Below are positions 1 through 5,487 of a DNA stretch of 6,663 bases, piece after piece (position 1 is the stretch's first letter; the number at the start of each line of letters is the position of its first letter). This stretch comes from Planctomycetaceae bacterium. Lineage in GTDB: Bacteria; Planctomycetota; Planctomycetia; Pirellulales; Thermoguttaceae. Under the pieces are notes generated by a model. The model had not been told where the DNA came from, searched no databases, and saw nothing but the letters and a program-made list of their open reading frames with translations. Both the position numbers and the translations under genes were made by a program. Location of the stretch: the NCBI GenBank assembly GCA_031283825.1, contig JAITAZ010000413.1, positions 1-6,663 on the forward strand, written 5' to 3'.

Positions 1-327
1 TTTTCGCCGGTCGTTGGAGATGTTGTTATAGAAGTTCTACAAAAATATATTTTAGATTCAGACAAAATCGAGTTACATTATCCGAATGACGTTTATGTTA
101 ATAACAAAAAGATCGCCGGCATTTTAATTGAGTCGCCGATTCCGGATTTTGCAATTATCGGAATAGGGATAAATGTCAACAATTCCGCTCAAAATGCGCC
201 GATTGAACTCAATCAAACCATAACAACATTATCAGATTTAACAGGAACAAAAACAAATTTACGAAAAATATTATTAGAACTCGTTACGACCTTTTTCTCG
301 CGGGAATTCCTATTGCAAAAACGCTGA
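1..327 (+). CDS. birA: Biotin--[acetyl-CoA-carboxylase] ligase, C-terminal part (5' end outside window)
   Basis: Frame 1 is open from the first base to TGA at 325-327, giving 108 residues of a protein that began upstream. The family attaches biotin, via biotinyl-AMP, to the carrier domain of biotin-dependent carboxylases in the cytoplasm. Visible family motifs are YPND at fragment residues 27-30 (the usual KWPND, here with HY in place of KW), KKIAGILIE at 36-44, whose second lysine aligns with the ligand-binding lysine of E. coli BirA (KLAGILVE), and GIGINVN at 54-60. A helix (about 87-101) follows and the protein ends almost at once. The small C-terminal SH3-like domain of classical BirA appears to be missing. 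The biotin-binding GRGRxGR motif would lie outside the window, so whether an N-terminal DNA-binding domain exists cannot be judged. The last 44 bp overlap the convergent transporter gene. Confidence 0.88.
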   Translation, partial: FSPVVGDVVIEVLQKYILDSDKIELHYPNDVYVNNKKIAGILIESPIPDFAIIGIGINVNNSAQNAPIELNQTITTLSDLTGTKTNLRKILLELVTTFFSREFLLQKR

Positions 328-2194
328 AAATAAAACACAAAGGTATCAAATAATAAATATCCGGCAACGAAATAATACAAACCAAAAAGAACGTAACAAT
401 CAACGGAAATCCAAAACAAAAACCTACCGCCGCGCCACGATGAATAACCGAAAACATCGACGGAATAGTCGCCAAATAACACGTAATCACCGAGCCAAAA
501 AATAGTCCGCAAAGAAATGAATAAAATATCCTCACGCCAAATAAAACCTCTATCCTCAATAACATCAACGCCGCCATCGACAATAACGCCAACGCTAAAA
601 ATATCACGGAAAATATCCGCCGCCGCGTCCAACTTCGACCCCACCCGCCAAATAATAATCCCAAAAATCCGCAAACTAAATTACCAATCAGAAAAAATAA
701 TAACATCAAACTAACAAGCCGCTCAATCTCAATAAAACGAATTTCCGTTACGAATAATAAATTATCCCATATCAATAAAAATTCATCATGCCATTCTTGC
801 CATTTGTCAACGCCCGTTTTCTTACGCTCTTTCGATACAATTTTTTCATTAGGGCCATTGTTTCTATTGCTCTCGGCTTGCTGTTTTTGAAACAAAATTT
901 CTTGCACCGTCCGCTCTCCAACGGTAATAAAAAATTTAGCTTTCAATAAGATACGATTCCTAACCGATTCAGGAATATCAATTTCTGCTTGTCCGTTTCC
1001 GTACTTTGAATTCCATCTTAACACCGCTCTTTCTGCGACTAAATCTTTTGTTATTCTTTCTCCGCGTAATCTTTTTACCAACTCGAATAGTCCGTCCGCA
1101 ACGCACCCCGACACGTCGTCCCTCGAATAACCGTAATGCCGCAACACTAACGGCGTCAAATTAATTTTACCATCGACGTCGTCCGACTTGACAAGATCAA
1201 GCACAAGAGGTTTCTCAATAATATACGCAACCAACGCCGCGTCGAAATCGTCCTCGAAAACGTCGTTATCCTGTATCCGCGATGCAATTCTTTCATCAAG
1301 ATCATAACTCTGAAACGCGCGGCGTCTCATGCCGTCGTCAAAAGTTATAAGAGATATAGCAAGTCCGCAAATTCCAAACGCCGACAAAAATAACGCCGAC
1401 AACAAAAGACGACGCCGACGCGATAAAACATCGCCAAGCGATAAAAAATAAGTATGCGCAAGATTATTAATTATCGTAACATAAAATCGATATACTTTTT
1501 CTTTTTTAACGCTCTGCTTCTTCGATAATAAACTGTCAGAATTGTTGACATCGGCGAAATTATCGCGAGTAATTTTCAAGTTGTTAGGATTGTCAACTAA
1601 GTAGTCTCTCACGACAATTTTCCAAATCAGCGGTTCGTCAGACCAATACCATAAAATCGGCGTTAAAAAAATCGGCAAAACTTGAATCTGATACAAAGAA
1701 CGCCATCCGCTAATCGAATCTAATAAAAATAATACGACAACTCCAAACGCGCCGCCTAAAATCGCACAACTAAAAACCCGCCAACGCCAACGCGGCGGAA
1801 CAGTTTCAAAAATAAGAATAACGCTTGAAATCAATGTCCCGCCGACGGACATTCCAATCAAAAAATGCGAAACAAGAAAAAACAACTTGTCAGAAAAATA
1901 ACCGCAAAGCGTGGCGAAAAACGGAGCGCTCGCCATACCGATAAGCATGGTCTTATAACGTCCGATTCGGTCGCATAAACTGCCGAATAATATGAAACCT
2001 ACAGAGCATCCTAAAAGCACAAGACGCTCTATTAGTTTCGCGTGAGTAGAAACTTCTGGCGAATAGATAAATGGATAATTCCAAAGTTCTTTTACTGCCC
2101 AACGCAATTCCAAAGCCGGAAAAAACAACACAAAAAACGCCGAAAACCAAACTAAAAAAGCTGTAATCGTAATTGTTCGAATTGAGATAAGCAT
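284..2194 (-). CDS. MFS transporter with a large insertion between TM7 and TM8
   Basis: A 636-residue inner-membrane protein, longer than the usual 400-500 for the major facilitator superfamily. The first half has six hydrophobic segments (about 7-27, 56-72, 82-100, 103-129, 139-158, 168-186). The TM2-3 loop carries MFS motif A (GSLCDRIGRYK, 71-81), and E130 with VPPRWRW follows TM4, like the E-x-x-P-x-x-x-R element of sugar- and aromatic-acid-type permeases. The second half has TM7 (262-284), TM8-12 (about 493-631), a degenerate second motif A (GGWGRSWTRRR, 516-526) and IPSMFSVIHRG (577-587), resembling the ElfPt-x-x-Rg loop before TM11. Residues about 285-490 are a charged hydrophilic insertion, predicted extracytoplasmic from the topology. 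Substrate cannot be inferred. The ATG at 2194 is preceded by an in-frame stop and has no clear Shine-Dalgarno. It lies 58 bp after def and is probably co-transcribed with it. Confidence 0.85.
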   Translation of the reverse strand: MLISIRTITITAFLVWFSAFFVLFFPALELRWAVKELWNYPFIYSPEVSTHAKLIERLVLLGCSVGFILFGSLCDRIGRYKTMLIGMASAPFFATLCGYFSDKLFFLVSHFLIGMSVGGTLISSVILIFETVPPRWRWRVFSCAILGGAFGVVVLFLLDSISGWRSLYQIQVLPIFLTPILWYWSDEPLIWKIVVRDYLVDNPNNLKITRDNFADVNNSDSLLSKKQSVKKEKVYRFYVTIINNLAHTYFLSLGDVLSRRRRLLLSALFLSAFGICGLAISLITFDDGMRRRAFQSYDLDERIASRIQDNDVFEDDFDAALVAYIIEKPLVLDLVKSDDVDGKINLTPLVLRHYGYSRDDVSGCVADGLFELVKRLRGERITKDLVAERAVLRWNSKYGNGQAEIDIPESVRNRILLKAKFFITVGERTVQEILFQKQQAESNRNNGPNEKIVSKERKKTGVDKWQEWHDEFLLIWDNLLFVTEIRFIEIERLVSLMLLFFLIGNLVCGFLGLLFGGWGRSWTRRRIFSVIFLALALLSMAALMLLRIEVLFGVRIFYSFLCGLFFGSVITCYLATIPSMFSVIHRGAAVGFCFGFPLIVTFFLVCIISLPDIYYLIPLCFIFSVFAIGIPARKRS

Positions 2195-2252
2195 ATTTTT
2201 GAAAATGGCGAAATTTTGAAATTGTAAATATCAATTACATTTTGTTGCGTAG

Positions 2253-2837
2253 TTATTCGCAGAATTGTTTTTCTAAGTCTGCGATTCGTTTTTTTGTTTC
2301 TTCGGCGGATGGAGTGAAGCCGAGTCGGACGTCTCCTTCGTAATTTATTTTTAGGTCGGCGAGTTCTTCGCGTATTTCGTGTAACGATAATTCAGATAAA
2401 CGATCAACAAAGCAGATTCCGTTTAAGTGATCGTATTCATGTTGAACGATTGTTGCCGGTCGGTCTTTCCATTGAAATTTCTGAATAGAACCGTCAATTG
2501 CAATTGATTCGATTTCAACTAACTCCGCCCGATTTACGTTTGCGTAAATTTCGGGAAAGCTTAAACAACCTTCTTGATCGACCTGATTTCCTTTCCGTTT
2601 TAAAATTACCGGATTGATAAAGACGTATTCGTTTTCTGGTTTTTCGAAATCGCCTGTTTCGTTCATCACAAACAATTGAATTGGATAACCGACCTGATTC
2701 GCCGCTAATCCGACTCCGCGAAATTCATACATTGTCTGTAACATTTCTGCAATCAAGTCTCGCAACTGCTGATTTATCGACGTAACTGGCTTGCACTTGT
2801 GAAACAAAACCGGATTAGGATAACTCAATACTTTCAC
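2253..2837 (-). CDS. def: Peptide deformylase
   Basis: A 194-residue cytoplasmic metalloenzyme that removes the formyl group from the N-terminal methionine of nascent proteins. All three family motifs are intact: GVGLAANQ (41-48), EGCLS (89-93) and QHEYDHLNG (132-140). The metal ligands are therefore C91, H133 and H137, with E134 as catalytic base. Length and the conserved start MKVLSYPNPVL fit complete deformylases. The C-terminal tail of about 45 residues after the third motif is a charged helix. The start ATG at 2837 has no recognisable Shine-Dalgarno; an AT-rich leader and the repeat-filled gap lie upstream. The usual partner fmt is not adjacent; the next gene downstream is the MFS transporter, 58 bp away on the same strand. 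Confidence 0.97.
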   Translation of the reverse strand: MKVLSYPNPVLFHKCKPVTSINQQLRDLIAEMLQTMYEFRGVGLAANQVGYPIQLFVMNETGDFEKPENEYVFINPVILKRKGNQVDQEGCLSFPEIYANVNRAELVEIESIAIDGSIQKFQWKDRPATIVQHEYDHLNGICFVDRLSELSLHEIREELADLKINYEGDVRLGFTPSAEETKKRIADLEKQFCE

Positions 2838-2885
2838 TGAATTTAATATTAAATATTAGGAATTTTTTTAAATTATAAAAATGAA

Positions 2886-2960
2886 ATAACCATTCAGCCG
2901 AGATATTATTTCTGTAATCGAGTAAACAAGTTTTCGATAAAATATCGTCTGAATAGTTAC
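2886..2960. repeat. 75-bp inverted repeat with GTAAC-TTCA ends (copy A)
   Basis: The left arm begins ATAACCATTCAGCCGAGATA and the right arm ends ATATCGTCTGAATAGTTAC. Their reverse complements match over about 20 bp with two or three mismatches and a one-base gap. The tips (ATAACCATTCA and GTAACTATTCA) are variants of the GTAACCGTTCAC tip that bounds the next two elements, so this is a diverged member of the same element type with a different interior. Confidence 0.65.
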
Positions 2961-3050
2961 AAACGGGTCAATAGTATAATAGTTTTTTTGTATCAGAAAA
3001 GAGTAGTCATCCGAAACAAAAAAATTACTCTTGAGAGAATAAAAACTGCT

Positions 3051-3131
3051 GTAACCGTTCACACACAAGAGAAAAATTTCCTAAGACCTGAAATGGCGTA
3101 GGATTTTTTTCTCTTGAGAGTGAACAGTTAC
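3051..3131. repeat. 81-bp inverted repeat with GTAACCGTTCAC ends (copy B, short form)
   Basis: The left arm runs from GTAACCGTTCAC through CACAAGAGAAAAA to TTCCTA. The right arm is its near-perfect reverse complement and ends GTGAACAGTTAC. The centre forms a small hairpin, CCTAAGACC paired imperfectly with TGGCGTAGG. It looks like the larger element at 3241-3421 with the middle removed. A further partial right arm (CTCTTGAGAG) sits just to the left at 3029-3038, suggesting a second, decayed insertion. Confidence 0.8.
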
Positions 3132-3240
3132 TATTTTTTTTAATTAGACAATAGAGACAAAAAGAACAAACTAGATTAAAATCTAGAATTAGAAACTCAT
3201 CAAGATAAAACAACTTTTCCAATACCAACAGAATAATTTT

Positions 3241-3421
3241 TTAACCGTTCACGCACAAGAGAAAATTTCCTACGCCCTGAAAGGGCGCAAGCCGTTTAGC
3301 GTGAATTTGCTGTCGCCCTTACAGGGCTTCATTTGTCGTGGAAATACTAACGTAGGGCGTTGCCCTACGCTATTGCTGATTGCCCTTTCAGGGCGTAGGA
3401 TTTTTTCTTGTGAACGATTAC
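3241..3421. repeat. 181-bp compound palindromic element (copy C, long form)
   Basis: Outer arms start TTAACCGTTCACGCACAAGA and end TTCTTGTGAACGATTAC, inverted relative to each other. Inside the arms is a chain of hairpins: GCCCT-GAA-AGGGC (3274-3286), GCCCT-TAC-AGGGC (3315-3327), a perfect CGTAGGGC-GTT-GCCCTACG stem (3351-3369) and GCCCT-TTC-AGGGC (3382-3394). CCTACGCCCTGAAAGGGC near the left is the exact inverse of GCCCTTTCAGGGCGTAGG near the right. There is no coding capacity with family resemblance. GC-rich palindromes of this style are known as dispersed non-coding repeats in many environmental bacteria. Confidence 0.88.
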
Positions 3422-3490
3422 AAATTTGTTATTGCCAAATCATCTTTTGTTTTTTTCACCTGATATTACATAATGACGAATAAAAAAAAC

Positions 3491-3502
3491 GTGAATGGTT
3501 AC
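3491..3502 (-). repeat. Solitary GTAAC-TTCAC repeat tip
   Basis: GTGAATGGTTAC is a right-hand tip of the same type as those bounding the elements at 3051-3131 and 3241-3421. No matching left arm is seen next to it, so it may be a remnant. Confidence 0.5.
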
Positions 3503-3547
3503 CGGAATTTTTTGTAACGATATTTCCTCGAATTATGTTTTCCTAAT

Positions 3548-3617
3548 TTTCTGCAATTTTTCTGCGTTTTTTGCGTTAAAATTTTTTATCAAATTTAAAC
3601 GCAGAATATCGCAGAAA
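3548..3617. repeat. Inverted repeat of TCTGCG type
   Basis: The left arm (3548-3569) contains TTTCTGCAATTTTTCTGCG and the right arm (3597-3617) contains AAACGCAGAATATCGCAGAA. They pair as an imperfect stem around a 27-base AT-rich loop. Each arm itself contains two TCTGC/GCAGA units about 10 bases apart, the pattern of the dispersed TCTGCG intergenic repeats found in many bacterial genomes. Confidence 0.7.
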
Positions 3618-3635
3618 TAAGCCGTTATAAATATT

Positions 3636-3675
3636 CCGCTGAAATATTACAAAATAAGATATTTCACCAATGCGG
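3636..3675. repeat. Small interrupted hairpin
   Basis: CCGC plus GAAATAT (3636-3647) pairs with ATATTTC plus GCGG (3659-3675) around an 11-base loop, with unpaired bases in the stem. No T-run follows on either side, so it is not a convincing terminator. Confidence 0.4.
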
Positions 3676-3735
3676 ATGAAATTCTAAAAACAAACCAGAT
3701 TATAACAGGATAAATATAATTGTCTATTTGTGATA

Positions 3736-3881
3736 TTCAGCAGAAAAAATGTTTTGTTTTTTGAGTCTCTGATCCAAGATTAAAGACTCAAAAGAAATTC
3801 GCTCTTGAGTCGTTTTCAACAGATTTGAAACTCAAACGTCCCCTTTGTCCCCAGCGTCCCCAATGTCCCCTAAGTCCCCCC
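3736..3881 (+). repeat. GTTTTG / GTCCCC repeat, copy 1
   Basis: The unit begins ATTCAGCAGAAAAAATGTTT and GTTTTTTGAGTCTC, includes CAGATTTGAAACT and ends in tandem GTCCCC units. A diverged copy in the same orientation lies at 5244-5320 and an inverted copy at 5380-5479, so the kinase gene is bracketed by this family. A perfect 10-bp stem, TTTTGAGTCT (3759-3768) with AGACTCAAAA (3784-3793), lies in the first half of this copy. Confidence 0.7.
3838..3881 (-). repeat. 9-bp tandem repeat; minus-strand G-quadruplex candidate
   Basis: Five GTCCCC cores recur at an exact 9-base period (starts 3838, 3847, 3856, 3865, 3874) with spacers TTT, AGC, AAT and TAA. On the minus strand this reads as five G-runs (the first of six, the rest of four) separated by 5-base loops beginning AC. 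That satisfies the usual pattern for a four-run quadruplex with one spare run. It lies about 400 bp downstream of the kinase gene on the RNA-like strand. Confidence 0.8.
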
Positions 3882-3926
3882 AAAAAAGAACCATTTGTTA
3901 CCGCTCAAAGAGTTAATCAACTTTAT

Positions 3927-3990
3927 CGTCGGCTACTGCCGACGCGACCTTTCGGCGAAAGGTTGCGAACCTACGGTCGCCTACCTGATC
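3927..3990. repeat. Three-hairpin repeat element
   Basis: Three hairpins follow one another: CGTCGGC-TACT-GCCGACG (3927-3944), GCGACCTTT-CGGCG-AAAGGTTGC (3944-3966, one G-T pair) and GCGAACC-TAC-GGTCGC (3965-3980, one bulged A). The element continues as CGCCTACCTGATC (3978-3990), and this 13-mer recurs exactly at 4226-4238. No protein is supported here; this is structured non-coding repeat DNA. Confidence 0.75.
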
Positions 3991-4029
3991 TGGGGCAACA
4001 AGTGCGTAACATGAGTTATTAATATAAAT

Positions 4030-4041
4030 GTAACCGTTCAC
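4030..4041 (+). repeat. Solitary GTAACCGTTCAC repeat tip
   Basis: An exact copy of the left tip of the element at 3051-3131, without a recognisable right arm nearby. The next bases, GG and a T-run, differ from the arms of the complete elements. Confidence 0.5.
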
Positions 4042-4078
4042 GGTTTTTAAAATTCGTATTTGAATTACTAAACCCAAT

Positions 4079-4155
4079 GTAGAGACGCAATGCTTTGCGT
4101 CTCTATCGGCAGTCTTTTGATCGAGCAATAGAGACGCAAGGCATTGCGTCTCTAC
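4079..4155. repeat. Paired GTAGAGACGC hairpins
   Basis: Two hairpins share the same perfect 11-bp stem TAGAGACGCAA/TTGCGTCTCTA (4080-4105 with loop TGCT; 4129-4154 with loop GGCA). The two are also inverted with respect to each other: the 28-base block at 4079-4106 matches the reverse complement of 4128-4155 with a single mismatch. The family resembles the dispersed GTAGAGACGC palindromes known from cyanobacteria and other phyla. The perfect stems suggest recent origin or maintained structure. Confidence 0.88.
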
Positions 4156-4195
4156 TTTTGTTAATTTGTAACAATTCAGAAGGTAAGCAATAATC

Positions 4196-4238
4196 GAGCA
4201 GATAGGCAACTTTTTGTAGAAAGCTCGCCTACCTGATC
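4196..4238. repeat. Inverted repeat ending in CGCCTACCTGATC
   Basis: GAGCAGATAGGCAACTT (4196-4212) pairs imperfectly with AAGCTCGCCTACCTGATC (4221-4238). The right arm carries the same 13-mer found at 3978-3990. It lies 45 bp beyond the kinase stop codon, so it could form a stem in the kinase 3' UTR, but no T-run follows on the minus strand. Confidence 0.6.
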
Positions 4239-4282
4239 AAAAATAAATTGCAACAAAATAGTTACGCCAAAAATTTTTATCG

Positions 4283-5188
4283 CTAGAACGATGCAACTTT
4301 TCTGAATTGAGAAAGTCTAGACTCTATTGCCGCAATGTCAACTTTTTGTAAACTCTCAAGACTAAATCCCTCGACACAGAAACTGGCTATTAACGTTCCA
4401 TAAACTAGCGCATTTTTTATTGTCTTCTCGTCTAACTTGCCGTTTTGCGAAACGATATATCCAAACATCGCGCCGGCAAAAGAATCGCCCGCACCAGTCG
4501 GATCAATTACTTTTTCCGTCGGAAACGCCGGAACAACATAAAGTCCATCGCGACTCAAAAAAATCGCTCCATGTTCGCCCTTCTTGACTACAACGAATTT
4601 CAGTCCGCGATCCAATAATTTACGTCCAGCCGTCAACGTGTTTATCTCGCCAGTCAACTGCTTTGCCTCGCTGTCATTCAACACCAGACCATTTATCCGA
4701 CTTATTAACTTATCAAGCTCTTCTCTAGCAATATTTATCCACAAATCCATCGTGTCAGCCACAATAAGCTCAACATCCCGAACTTGATCTATCGCCTTCA
4801 AACCAGTCGAAGGCGCGCCATTGCCAAGAAAAAGATACTTGGTTCGACAATAAGACTCCGGTAACTTAGGCTTGAAATTGCCAAGCACGTTAAGCTGAGT
4901 GTCAAGCGTCTCGCGATCATTCATGTTGTCAAGATATTTTCCCGACCATCTAAACGTTTTACCGCCTTTTTCTATTTCAATTCCTTCTGTATCGATATTA
5001 TGTTCCTGAAAAATTTTCGTATGCTCAGGCAACCAGTCTTCGCCAACCACGCCGACCATCTGTACCGGCGTAAAAAAACTCGCCGCGTATGACGCAAAAG
5101 TCGCCGAACCGCCTAAAATATTTTCACGTTTTTCAAGCGGCGTTTGAACGTTGTCTATCGCTACCGATCCAACTACTGTTAATTCCAT
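4283..5188 (-). CDS. PfkB-family carbohydrate kinase
   Basis: A complete 301-residue cytoplasmic kinase of the ribokinase/PfkB superfamily, which uses ATP to phosphorylate a sugar, nucleoside or related hydroxyl. Key motifs are the N-terminal strand VVGSVAIDNVQTP (5-17), the glycine pair GGSATFASYAA (26-36) for substrate binding, NDSE (171-174, N-x-x-E metal/phosphate motif), KKGEHGA (202-208), and PfkB signature 2 DPTGAGDSFAGA (229-240) with catalytic base D235 and the anion-hole GAGD. Overall pattern (GSVA-x-D-x-x-x-TP start, FRWSGKY, DTQLNV, DTMDLW) matches a widespread bacterial subfamily of unassigned substrate, so no symbol is given. The ATG at 5188 is supported by an AAGGA about 11 bases upstream. 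Both neighbours on this strand are hundreds of bases away, so it is probably transcribed alone. Confidence 0.93.
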   Translation of the reverse strand: MELTVVGSVAIDNVQTPLEKRENILGGSATFASYAASFFTPVQMVGVVGEDWLPEHTKIFQEHNIDTEGIEIEKGGKTFRWSGKYLDNMNDRETLDTQLNVLGNFKPKLPESYCRTKYLFLGNGAPSTGLKAIDQVRDVELIVADTMDLWINIAREELDKLISRINGLVLNDSEAKQLTGEINTLTAGRKLLDRGLKFVVVKKGEHGAIFLSRDGLYVVPAFPTEKVIDPTGAGDSFAGAMFGYIVSQNGKLDEKTIKNALVYGTLIASFCVEGFSLESLQKVDIAAIESRLSQFRKVASF

Positions 5189-5199
5189 TTTTTTGATTT

Positions 5200-5204
5200 T
5201 CCTT
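5200..5204 (-). promoter_or_regulatory. Shine-Dalgarno of the PfkB kinase gene
   Basis: The minus strand reads AAGGA 11 bases before the ATG at 5188, in otherwise A-rich sequence. It is the clearest ribosome-binding site in the window; def, the transporter and gspG show none of comparable quality. Confidence 0.5.
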
Positions 5205-5243
5205 TTTTTGAACTGTTTTTTGATAAATATATCATCGGAATAT

Positions 5244-5320
5244 TTGTTTTGTCTTTTGAGTTTCTAACCCCAAATTTCAAGCTCTTTTGTTCCCATCGTT
5301 TCATAAGTCCTCTTAAAAAT
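5244..5320 (+). repeat. GTTTTG / GTCCCC repeat, copy 2 (diverged)
   Basis: TTGTTTTGTCTTTTGAGTTTC begins a degraded relative of the element at 3736-3881, in the same orientation. The tandem section survives as GTTCCC, GTTTCA and GTCCTC at 9-base spacing (5289-5312), with most C-runs lost. It lies in the 5' upstream region of the kinase gene. Confidence 0.55.
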
Positions 5321-5379
5321 AATATGTTTTTTGTTGAGACATAAAATAGTCTTTAAAGCGAAAAAGCTAAAGGAATTTT

Positions 5380-5479
5380 TTTAAGGAGACATTGGGGACT
5401 TTAGAGGACAAAAAGGACGCGATAGTTTTAAATCTGTGATTGAGCAACTCAAAAAAACAAAACAAATATACGCTGAAAT
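5380..5479 (-). repeat. GTTTTG / GTCCCC repeat, copy 3 (inverted)
   Basis: Read on the minus strand it runs TTTCAGCG, TTGTTTTGTTTTTTTGAG, CAGATTTAAAACT, then GTCC units with spacing near 9 bases ending GTCCCCAATGTCTCCTTA. It follows the same order of parts as copy 1 in the opposite orientation and faces copy 2 across about 60 bp. It starts 8 bp after the gspG stop codon, so it would form the 3' end of a gspG transcript. Confidence 0.65.
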
Positions 5480-5487
5480 GATACTAT

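Larger units (their letters stand above)
2838..4282. other. Repeat-filled intergenic region with no credible gene
   Basis: A 1,445-bp gap between the start of def and the end of the kinase gene. The short open frames in it lie across palindromic repeats, have low-complexity translations and carry no family motif. It holds at least eight distinct inverted-repeat or hairpin structures of several families, listed separately. The plain stretches between them (about 2961-3026, 3132-3240 and 3676-3742) are AT-rich and show nothing recognisable. Confidence 0.8.

Noticed and set aside
213..714. Open frames of 153 codons (minus) and 65 codons (plus) inside the transporter gene
   Set aside because: They are out-of-frame shadows of a transporter 3' end whose own frame carries clear membrane helices and MFS motifs.
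2872..2877. Perfect TATAAT on the minus strand 34 bp before def
   Set aside because: No acceptable -35 element at 16-18 bp, and such hexamers are expected by chance in this AT-rich gap.
2868..3228. Two overlapping minus-strand open frames of 66-67 codons
   Set aside because: AT-rich low-complexity translations across two inverted-repeat elements, with no start signals or motifs.
3301..3483. Open frame of 60 codons on the plus strand
   Set aside because: It lies in the hairpin chain of the 181-bp palindromic element and has no protein-like features.
3825..4022. Open frame of 65 codons on the plus strand (Pro/Cys-rich)
   Set aside because: The Pro/Cys-rich pattern is simply the 9-base GTCCCC tandem repeat read in frame; there is no ribosome-binding site.
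3051..4155. CRISPR array
   Set aside because: Repeats are palindromic elements of different families with no regular direct repeat and spacer pattern, and no cas genes are present.
3913..4209. Open frame of 98 codons on the minus strand
   Set aside because: It runs straight through the three-hairpin element and the GTAGAGACGC palindromes, so the translation mirrors repeat DNA and has no family motif.
4196..4238. Rho-independent terminator of the kinase gene
   Set aside because: The stem is imperfect and no T-run follows it on the minus strand.
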